From assembly GCA_963971405.1 (NCBI GenBank), contig OZ020484.1:6882001-6946000 (forward strand): DNA of 64,000 nucleotides, written 5' to 3'. Below the pieces are notes generated by a model that was not told where the DNA came from, did no database searches, and saw nothing but the letters and a program-made list of their open reading frames with translations. The position numbers were made by a program, and so were the translations under genes. The DNA is from Psococerastis gibbosa (taxonomy: Eukaryota; Arthropoda; Insecta; Psocodea; Psocidae). This document shows, piece after piece, positions 55,871 to 63,870 of the stretch (positions within the stretch are counted from its first letter, which is position 1; each line of letters starts with the position of its first letter).

Positions 55871-56184
55871 CAGGAGCGTAAAGTGGGGGGGGGGGGGCAA
55901 GGTTCGACTTACCTCCCCCCAGCTCCATGTGGGGGGGGAGGGCTTAATCCCCCCAGCCTCGAGCATTGTAAGACGTGGTTCATACTTCATGGTCCCCTTT
56001 GCAGCAATATGAATACAAGCATTCCTTGTTTAGCTTTGTAAAATTTACAGCTATACTTTACAACTATTAAAATGCGTAAAATCCTACTGCTCTTATATTT
56101 TCAATTTTTCCTTATCCTGCCTGATGACGTCATAAGGTCTACTTATTTTTGCCCCCGCCATCATTCTAAAACTTTACGCCTCTG
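55871..56184 (-). mobile_element. hAT-type MITE, family C, perfect 8-bp target duplication
   Basis: Ends CAGGAGCGTAAAGTGGGG and, inverted, AACTTTACGCCTCTG. The flanks gatattgg/gatattgg are identical. Inverted copy of 4985-5296. Confidence 0.9.
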
Positions 56185-56290
56185 GATATTGGTATTATGG
56201 TATTATACCTACTGACTGCTGTTAATATTCATTGTGTTCCACATTTAAAAAAATGTTGGAACGTATAGTGTAAGGCTCTCTATTTGATAA

Positions 56291-56676
56291 GGCGCTCATT
56301 CCATTGACCGGCTAGGGCTATTTCCAAAAACAGTGACGTGGTAGCAGACATTCAAGACTTAGGTGGCGTTTCCACCGACCTCGCATTGCAGAATGCAAAT
56401 GACATTGACGGAAATTAGAATTTTTCTTTTTATAGAAATCTATTAAAATGTTTGTACTTAACATATCCCATGACGCCATTTTTTTTAATATTAGTTTGTT
56501 TGTTTGTGATTTTCCTGTATGATCATTGATCAATTTTAACTATGGCATAGAGGAAAATAAACATTTCCGTCAATTCTGCAATGCGAGGTCGGTGGAAACG
56601 CCACCTAAGTCTTGAATGTCTGCTACCACGTCACCGTTGTTGGAAATAGCCCTAGCCGGTCAATGGAATGGGCACC
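56291..56676. mobile_element. palindromic MITE, family P1 (386 bp)
   Basis: Nearly identical to 42011-42394, with arms of about 130 bp carrying agtgacgtggtagcagacat. The flanking taa is the same on both sides, which fits a 3-bp TWA duplication of the PIF/Harbinger type. The class is tentative because copy one has tta/taa. Confidence 0.83.
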
Positions 56677-56940
56677 TAAGGAGAACATTGAAAAAATGTT
56701 GAGCACTAACGGGCTAATCTAAGAATTTCTGAGAAAAAAGTAAATAAGAACAAAAATGAGACAAGTTGCAAATTTTAATTAAAAAAAAAAAAAAAAATAG
56801 GTATGCTATTGCAAACAGACATTGGGTATCAGACGCCCCACAATTTATGAGAAGTTTTAAATTTTAAATTTTCTTTGGTATGTTGAGAGGTAGAGATCAT
56901 TGGATTTGAAGGAGTCATCGCCATCAGCATTATCGAGGGT

Positions 56941-57108
56941 TTACTTCTTGTAGTAAGGCCACCCGCTGCCGACAACGTAGGAGGGGTAGTTCCAGGAATG
57001 CGCGGAGTAGCCAAGGGATGATCCAGTCCAGGGGTAGCCGACAGTGCCGTAGCTGTAGGGGTAGTACTGGGCTGAGGCCACGGCAACGACCACCAGAACG
57101 AGGAGAAT
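56941..57108 (-). pseudogene. Locus 13, second exon identical to gene 7 but with destroyed splice acceptor
   Basis: The 168 bases read ILLVLVVVAVASA, then QYYPYSYG... to GSGWPYYKK and TAA, and every base equals exon 2 of gene 7. The preceding acceptor is cttttttcaa where gene 7 has cttttttcag, so the AG is gone. No other AG lies before the signal-peptide core within a usable distance. Sequence diverges soon after the stop codon. Either the exon is silent or it is reached by an unknown acceptor. The perfect coding match suggests a very recent event or gene conversion. Confidence 0.8.
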
Positions 57109-57274
57109 TTGAAAAAAGTTGGACTAACGTAAAAAAAAAATGTAGGAGAGACAGGGTAGGGTAGGATACCATTTTTAATAGTACAATGCTGTTTTTCAGA
57201 TCGCCCAGGGTGTACTCTTTTGAAAGTGTTTTAATAATAATAATTATTATTCGCGTATTTTTAGTTATTATTTT

Positions 57275-58777
57275 TTACATATTATTAATCGAAAGCTGAA
57301 GTGCCCTCTCATGCAAGTCAATGGCAACGGCCACCAGAACGAGAAGGACCTGAAAAATGAAGCCGATATTAAGGAATGACTGAATGAATGCATTGAATGG
57401 ATGAATGAATTGAATGTATTGAATGAATGAATGAATTGAATTATATTGGATACAGTAATACAATACAATTATAACTAAACTAAAAACACTTAACATGTAA
57501 CATTTAACTTAGATAACTAACATCAACATTATAAAAAATAAAAATAAAAATTTACAAAACGAAATAAAATTGGCCCATTGTAAGAACATTCGGCCAAATT
57601 AATTTACGCATTCCCCAGAAACTCATCAAGCGAATAAAACACACCCTCCACCAGGTAAGTGTGTAATATTCGCCTGAACTCCCTAGCCTCCGAACGCAAT
57701 CAATACACCAGACACTCACCAGTCTCTTGTCCAATGCCAACGGCACCATGGACTTAGCGACTTCGATGGCAAGGTGGTAGCGTGCTTGTACTTGTGTGAA
57801 TCTCTACAAGCCATGCGTTCGGAGACGTGTCGTAACTCACTACTAACTACTAACCTACAGAGCGGAGGAGGTGGCGCGCTTCGCGACCGCAATCGGGCTG
57901 TACGAGTGAGCAAGATGGGGCGTTTGTCCTATGGACTGGGACTTTGCTTAAAATCTACTACTACTACTACTAACCTACAGAGCGACTGAAGAGGTAAATC
58001 GGATACATTCATTAAATTGTGCGTATGCGATTAACCTTTTTGAAAAAAATAAATAAAAAATAAAAATAAAAATAAATTTTGATTTGATTGATTAATTTGA
58101 TTTGATGGATTTCGGTCATTATTTACATTGTTTCCGTATAAATGTTGGACCTATACACCGACTACAAGCGATAATGGACAAGCTGAGATACGCTTGCCAT
58201 TGGCGCAGTATAACAAGTGGAAGCATGATCAAGTACAGATACGAGTCATCTCAAAAAGTATGAAAATGTCACTTGTCCATATATTGGCTTCCAGCCCATT
58301 CAATATGACTTGGTCTATGCATTCTGATTTTTTTAAACCGTTATTATTGTTTGCTGCGTTGAATACAGTACGTTTTTCACACACAGGCGTATTTTTGCTT
58401 TGGTATTTTTTTAATACCCCCCCCCCCCCCAACAGAAACTTGAATTGGCGCTCCTGCAGCCTGATCGAGGCGATTATAATACCGGGGGTAAATAAATACC
58501 CTAGGATTATAACTGTAAACAAACAAATTTTGAATAGCACTTTCCATTATAAAATTATCATGTTTACATTTTTATTACCAGGGGATCAAATAAATGCCGG
58601 TATTATAATCGCCTCGATCAGGCTGCAGGCTGCTGCTTGTCCTCCGACAAAACCCCTTGATGAGGTTTTTTATAGCAACTTCAAATTCAGATTAAAGTAC
58701 AGGACATATTAAGTTGTCAGACTTATTCCAATAAATATTAGGCATGCATAATTGTAGGTACTTACAATCTTGAACAT
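57275..58777 (-). CDS. Locus 13: first exon joined to a short alternative exon, 28-aa product
   Basis: Exon 1 is 58766-58777 (ATG TTC AAG ATT, donor GTAAGT). The first intact acceptor downstream is ttttcag, and the exon is 57275-57349. The phase-0 join reads MFKI-VLLVLVAVAIDLHERALQ, then LSINNM and TAA. The first half is a typical family signal-peptide core, but after VAVAI the sequence leaves the family and has no mature peptide. In gene 7 the matching stretch (cttgcatgagggggcacttc, from 40492) is intronic and its beginning is gone, next to a palindromic MITE. The locus may have had two alternative second exons, or this exon is a truncated duplicate. The intron is 1416 bp. It is transcribable by its promoter, but a useful product is doubtful. 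Confidence 0.5.
57355..57440. repeat. (aatg)-type microsatellite
   Basis: Repeated gaatgaatgaat and attgaatg units over about 80 bases. The hydrophobic open frames read across it are artefacts. Confidence 0.7.
57760..58045 (+). repeat. SINE-like family S2 copy, interrupted
   Basis: cgatggcaaggtggtagcgt, gcttgtacttgtgtgaatct, gttcggagacgtgtcgtaac and aacctacagagc are followed by about 110 bp of other sequence with (cta)n. Then a second aacctacagagcgactgaag, aggtaaatcggatacattca and a tatgcgattaacc end with an A/T tail. Confidence 0.68.
58100..58230 (+). repeat. repeat family B, partial
   Basis: Has ggatttcggtcattatttac, tacaccgactacaagcgata, atggacaagctgagata and agtggaagcatgat. Confidence 0.6.
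58457..58625. mobile_element. palindromic MITE, family P2 (169 bp)
   Basis: Arms cagcctgatcgaggcgatta plus taataccgg, and mirrored. Same length as the element at 9381-9549 and inverted relative to it. The 194-codon open frame 58128-58712 reads through it and is not a gene. Confidence 0.82.
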
Positions 58778-58804
58778 TTTTGTAGTAAGTAACAGTATGC
58801 AGCA

Positions 58805-58841
58805 GACTGATACTTAACAATACAATTCGGGTCATTTTATA
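58805..58841 (-). promoter_or_regulatory. core promoter of locus 13
   Basis: TATAAAAT at 58834-58841 and TCAGTC at 58805-58810 are 33 bp apart (first T to +1 A, 58808). Leader 31 nt. It most resembles the gene 7 promoter (TCTGCTGCA). Confidence 0.8.
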
Positions 58842-59010
58842 CAATAAAATAGAAGAACAAAAATCAGTATCTCTGGATTAATTTAGTTCATGTCAACTGC
58901 ACCTTTATCTACTAGCATTACAGTTCATTAATAGAGAATCCTGTGATAGTGAAATGGCGTTGAGACTTATCGTAGGGTAGCCGATATTCAATTCGTTTTT
59001 AAAAGCAAGA

Positions 59011-59081
59011 TTAGAGGATATAGAAAAACTGGACGTGGCGGGTTCGAATCCCCCCAAGTCCAGTTTTTCTATGTCCTCTAA
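59011..59081. other. 24-bp hairpin with a tRNA T-arm-like loop
   Basis: Arms ttagaggatatagaaaaact plus ggac and the mirrored gtcc plus agtttttctatgtcctctaa pair at 23 of 24 positions around the 23-base loop with ggcgggttcgaatcccccc. The arm contains a T run like a Pol III stop. No cloverleaf forms. Confidence 0.6.
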
Positions 59082-59159
59082 TTTCGCTTATCACGAGGAG
59101 GTTACCTCTTATACCAATGATAATTTAATGTCAGTGTTATGTATACCATATACTGTATA

Positions 59160-59520
59160 TCGCCAACGGCCTTATCATGTTGAATCCATTAGAGCAGAGC
59201 ATGTTTCAAACTGCGGCAGATTTGGTAGTGTGCACAGCGTTGGCAGGGGAACATGGTGAGACACGATAACGCGCTGAGACTATACAAGTCAGTCTGCGTG
59301 CGTGTCGAGTCCTGGTCACCTCCGATTTAATAGTGTGACTTTTCCATATTCCCCAAGTGGTTCGGAATCCACTATAATCAGGAGGTCCACCCTGTCAGTC
59401 AACTCCCCTTTCCCTCGAGGAGAAAGAGTCTGCCCTTATGGTGCCTCAAGTTAAAAAACACCTCTCCGCCAGGCTGACATCAGGGCTGCTTAAAACAGAA
59501 ATGCTGAAAGCAGGCGGTAG
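59160..59520 (+). repeat. dispersed repeat R1 copy (longest)
   Basis: Order catgttgaatccattagagc, gtagtgtgcacagcgttggc, ggggaacatggtgagacac, ccaagtggttcggaatccac, tataatcaggaggtccaccc and caggctgacatcagggctgc. Shared with 1360, 25950 and 33895. Confidence 0.62.
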
Positions 59521-59959
59521 AAACAACATGTATGTATCATAGAATACTGCGATATAATAAGTAATTAAGTATAAGTGTGATAAAAGTTCCAATCGTCCTA
59601 ATAATATGAAGAAAGATTGTTACAGCTACATTCTTCGTCAGTAAAATCAAACCGTTATTGTTATTAAAATGCGTAAAACCCCAATAATTCAGGTGTAATT
59701 ATATCCGAGGGATGTCCCCAACCCCCCTTCAGACCTCCCGAAATTGCCCCTGATACGTGTTGGTTGGAACGGCTATCCCATCTTTTCTACATTTTTATGA
59801 AAGGAGGGGGGACCCATCGTAAACCTGTCGTTACGTTTCTGCATGCCCTATCATAGCGAAGCCACTCAACAACCGAATCACGCAATCGTCAACTCCCATT
59901 AGACCAGCAAGTATTTGCTTTCTGATAGGTTTAGGCGAAATCAAATTGTATATGAGGAA

Positions 59960-60250
59960 TTAGTAGAATACGGGATGATAGACCGTGGTCATTCTGAAAG
60001 CGTAACTACTTCCAAACGTTTCGCCAACATCTGCAATCGACATCTTCAGTGGAACTGCGTAGACTTCTATGATTGCATCTCGGAGGCTCAGTAGCAACTG
60101 AGGAACTGATGAGTTGCTGCTGAGTCTCAGAGATACAATATTAGAAGTCTACACAGTTCCACTGAAGATGTCAGCCGCAGATGTTGACGAAACGTTTCGA
60201 AGTGCGCATTCAAAATGACCACGGCCTATCTTCCCGGATTCTACTGATTC
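59960..60250. mobile_element. palindromic repeat element, about 290 bp
   Basis: The left arm gatagaccgtggtcattctg, aaacgtttcgcc, acatcttcagtggaactgcg is mirrored by cacagttccactgaagatgt, gacgaaacgttt and atgaccacggcctatct. Related fragments are at 600-925 and 12575-12690. Confidence 0.7.
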
Positions 60251-60309
60251 GTCACGTAACTCCGGCAGTGAAAGCCATTTTATTCTAATTGTATAGACTA
60301 TAGGTACAT

Positions 60310-60545
60310 GAAGACTCGTGTCTGTATTTGGTTAAGTCATGCGCTTTCGCCTGTTTCATTGCGTGAATGATAAGCCTGTCTGAGCTTGTCCATTATCACT
60401 TGTAGCCGGTATAGGTTGACATCGAGAACGTATACCAGATTGCCAATGGTGAAAAATTACCACGGAAGCAATACATATAATGCCAGAAATCCGTGGGGTC
60501 GTTGGCATTGCAGAAGTAGGCCTAAGTATATAAAAGTCCATCAGG
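60310..60545 (-). repeat. repeat family B copy
   Basis: Complement of the family B order: gtcatgcgctttcgcctgtt, gtccattatcacttgtagcc, ggtataggttgacatcgaga and gaaatccgtggggtcgttgg. Confidence 0.68.
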
Positions 60546-61101
60546 CCAAAACATAGGTACATCATGATCATTGCGCTGAGCCCATTAAATATAGCAGAAA
60601 TTTCTCGGACTTTTTTTCACCAGATAAACACTGTGTTTCTACTCACAAGCTAAGCCAATGGTTAAGTCCGACAGATTTAGACCTAGGGCCTAAAAAATAA
60701 ATAACGATGTTGATTATTTTACAATATCAACCATCTCTCTCTCTTTCTAACTCAACAATTAGGTTGATGCATGACTGTCTGCTTTAAACTACCTTTGCAG
60801 TTTGACCTGATGTGGAAGTGAGCCAGTGGGACTCAAACGAACATGCCATAAGATGAAAATCAGCGAAGCGTTTAAAAACAACGGTTCAGAAACAATACAA
60901 AAAAAATACACTAAATTTGAACAGAAAAAATTGTAATATTGAGTTTCGAAAAACGATATCAGATATTTCAACAGGATTAATGCCCAAAAAATGTTTTGCT
61001 TACTAAATCTACCCGAAACGTGGTGTAAGTCATAATCAAATTCTCTCAGTCCGGTTGGGCGCGGTCGTCATCAGTCAGCACTCAGCAGTCGCGGAAACTG
61101 T

Positions 61102-62306
61102 TCATTTGTACAGGTAGCTGTTGCCATAGGCGCTGTAGCCGAGGGGAGCGGTGTAGCCGGAATAAGCGTAGGGAGAGATGGCTCCGACAGTGGGAACTCC
61201 GTAGCCGTAGCTCCTGACGCCGAGACCGGAGTAGGCGTAGGGGGAGGCGATGAACTGGGCGGAGGCCACAGCGAGAAGGGCGAGGGCGACAATGACCTGT
61301 AATAAAAAAAAGGTTTTTCCATTAGGTACACTGAACAGTAAGTTATATACGTCTGATGCGCTACTGTACTGATTACCGCAAGATTTCTATTAAGAAATAA
61401 AACATGTTGTCAGCCTATTCCATATTTTTAACGAGGGTAGGTAGGGTACAGCTCAGATCTTCAACTTTCCAAACAAATAATAAAAAATTACCAGTAAACT
61501 CCCGCTAATCCATGTTAGTACGTATTTACTAGAATAATTATATACTATTATGTAATAATTATATAATTAATACCGGCAGATATTGACAAGGGGTAGGCCC
61601 TATATCTTTAAATTAGGTGAGTTTTTTTGTTTGTAATTCCTATGCTACAAGAAGAATGCAAATTTTTATGTGAAATGAAACTAGAAAATTAATGCAAAAA
61701 TAAATTTGAGAGAAGAGAAAATGCGTTTAATGTTCCCGGCAGATACACAGGGACGGATCCAGCCCATTTGGGGGGGGGGGGAGGGGGTGTAGTTGTGGGT
61801 CAAAATAGGTTAAACATATGTAGTATAGATTAAATCAGATCAGAGCGTAATAAATTAACTTACAATAGATTTACCAAATTCGGGGGGGGGGGGGGGGCAG
61901 CCACCCTGCCTGCTGAATCCATCCATGAGATCATGAGATACACCACTATTGGTCATTGGAAGAGGTGCTTAATTTATTTGATCTCATAGATGCGATTGGT
62001 TAAGGTACTGCTACGTAATTTAATTTAGTCATAACTTTTAAGTAGGTTGACAGGGAGATTCACCCTAAATTTCTCCAAAAACAGGGATGAAGGAAGATTT
62101 TATCGCAAAATATTAAGAACGTCCTGTTCAATCCATTTATAGGATTTTAAAATTTATGCTGTTGAAATCAAAAATGTGTTGAAGAAATTGACCGCTAACC
62201 GAAGACAAACTTAGGGTACCACTCTACCAGGTCTTAAGCAAAAGAGCCGAAAATAGTCTAAATAAAATTATTATAAAATAAAAAGATTACTTACGAGCTT
62301 GTACAT
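61102..62306 (-). CDS. Cluster gene 14: small Tyr/Gly/Ser-rich secreted peptide, 68 aa, two exons
   Basis: Exon 1 is 62295-62306 (ATG TAC AAG CTC, donor GTAAGT). Exon 2 is 61102-61296, after the acceptor ttattacag. The product is MYKL-VIVALALLAVASA (signal peptide) and a 51-residue mature peptide beginning QFIASPYAYSGLGVRSYG and ending GYSAYGNSYLYK, the same residues as gene 8 in the mature part. The 998-bp intron carries a family D MITE (61748-61927). The 3' UTR is the subfamily type (ctgctgagtgctgactgatg, then ggactgagagaatttg). The leader is the same as in gene 8, which argues for recent duplication between the two. Confidence 0.9.
61748..61927 (+). mobile_element. hAT-type MITE, family D, in intron of gene 14
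   Basis: Left end CAGGGACGGATCCAGCCC, two G runs, and a right end GAATCCATCCATG. The flanks are partly duplicated (agataca / agatcatgagataca) but not cleanly. Confidence 0.72.
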
Positions 62307-62333
62307 TTTGAAAGTATCGGACTGGCTGCTACA

Positions 62334-62370
62334 GACTGATACCAAACAATTGTAAACTTTTGCTTTTATA
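62334..62370 (-). promoter_or_regulatory. core promoter of cluster gene 14
   Basis: TATAAAAG at 62363-62370 and TCAGTC at 62334-62339 are 33 bp apart (first T to +1 A, 62337). Leader 31 nt, matching gene 8. Confidence 0.84.
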
Positions 62371-62509
62371 CCAACGGAGCCAATTCGAGCTTAGTGTAAA
62401 AAAAACAGCACAATACAGTTTGGTAATGGCCTTGGCCACGCAATGGTACCTGGGTTAAAAGCTTGCTGAAAAACAATCAATATTACGTGGGTACCTAGAG
62501 GAGGTGTGG

Positions 62510-62770
62510 CCATACCTGGGAGGGGGGCTACTTGCTCCTAACAAATCCCAGGCTTAGAGAAGATCCGTAATGAGTATATGGCAGGCACGTACATCCCAGA
62601 TTCGGGGGAAGACTTGGTTGTGCAATGTTATTTTTCCGAAAGATCTGTTTTAAAGAAAGAATGAAAATTGTGTTGTTTTTCCATAGGGGTGACTTATAGT
62701 GTTTATGCAAGCAATGAGGTTCTGTAGGGACAGTTTTGGTCACTAGGTTTGCTGACGACAAACCGATATC
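62510..62770. repeat. unnamed dispersed repeat
   Basis: Blocks ggctacttgctcct, caaatcccagg and gttatgcaagcaatgagg are shared in order with 63705-63870. Class unknown. Confidence 0.4.
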
Positions 62771-62799
62771 CATATTATTCAAAATGGCCGCCGTTTGCA

Positions 62800-63270
62800 T
62801 GTGAAAGCTAAGCTCTTAGCATCTAATTAATTCTTTTAATATTTTTTATAATAGTTTTACTATGTCTGGACCTTATTTCGCTGCATATAATTTAATATAT
62901 ATATTCTCCATGATTTATAGAAAAATATCACTTTAAAATAATACGTCATTAAAAATCATTTTAAAATAGTATTGAGGCTTATGGAAAAATCAACGCTTTG
63001 ATATTGTTGCAACTGGTGCTGCCATCTACAAAGTGATGTCACAAATGAACCCCATTTCTCCCTACGAGTCCGTTCCTCCCTCTCTGTGGTATTGGTAAAC
63101 AAAAGAATATCCACCCGGGCCGTTAATTGTTTTCTACGAGTCACCGGACTTTTCATCTGTCTTCATTAAATAACCCCCCTCCCCCCTTTTACGCACCACC
63201 CATCATTCCTCCACCAAAACATAGTCTTCCATCATATCTAGCGCAAATTCGCGTTAGAGTCCGCTCGCAA
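62800..63270. other. intergenic sequence, no gene recognised
   Basis: AT-rich, with a C-rich patch near 63170-63190. No family promoter, splice or coding signal is visible. Confidence 0.4.
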
Positions 63271-63419
63271 AAAAAACAAAGAAAAACAATAGGGTATGTT
63301 ATTGCAAGGCACCCTAATCAGACCCAATTTACCAATCCTCTCAAGTGGGCAGTTAGCTTCGGGCAAGTTCAACCCTTCCGCAGTGCTGAAGCAGCTCATC
63401 ATAAACTTCTTCTTCTTTA

Positions 63420-63690
63420 AATGCCTCGTCTGTCGAAAATGGACAATCGTCATGGCAATTTGGAGACTTGAAGATATCTGCTCTGAAAAGGGAAGCCATA
63501 CTCTTGCTTGCCTCAGGTTTTTCCACCAGGATGTTCTTCTTCTGCCGGGCGCCCTCTGTCCTTCTATCTTCCCTTGGATTATTACATGCAGAAGGCGATA
63601 CTTTTCGTTCTTCATCACCGTCAGCAGCAACTCGGCGTCTATATCCACTCGCCGCAGAACCTCAGCATTAGGTATAAACTTAAACAATTT
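63420..63690 (-). mobile_element. non-LTR retrotransposon remnant, family L1 3' end (best copy)
   Basis: The open frame reads N-A-E-V-L-R-R-V-D-I-D-A-E-L-L-L-T-V, then NEKYRLLHVIIQGKIEGQR, A-P-G-R-R-R-T-S-W, N-L-R-Q-A and an S-L-Q-I-A-M-T-I end. This is the region after the reverse-transcriptase domain of LINE ORF2. The domain itself is absent. Confidence 0.7.
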
Positions 63691-63704
63691 GAACTATCAG
63701 GGGG

Positions 63705-63870
63705 AAAAGGGCTACTTGCTCCTGCCCAATCCCAGGGTTCAAGAAGAGCCGTAACACGGCAAGCTCGAATCCAGTTATTATTTTGAGGGAAGGCTTGGTT
63801 ACCCAAATAGTTGTTATGCAGTATAGTGCAAGCAATAGGGATGTTATTGTATGGCACCCCACCTAAGAAG
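63705..63870. repeat. unnamed dispersed repeat
   Basis: gggctacttgctcctgccca, atcccagggttcaagaagag, gtatagtgcaagcaataggg and gttattgtatggcacccca recall 62510-62770, and the last block recurs near 63290-63315. Confidence 0.4.

Noticed and set aside
58128..58712. 194-codon open frame, the longest in the window
   Set aside because: It reads straight through repeat B, a C run and the palindromic MITE at 58457-58625. The protein is a patchwork without a domain.
43252..62306. Reading the cluster as neuropeptide precursors
   Set aside because: There are no internal dibasic cleavage sites or amidation Gly-Lys-Arg signals in the mature parts, so a classical neuropeptide precursor is not supported. 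Short neuropeptide-like secreted proteins remain possible.
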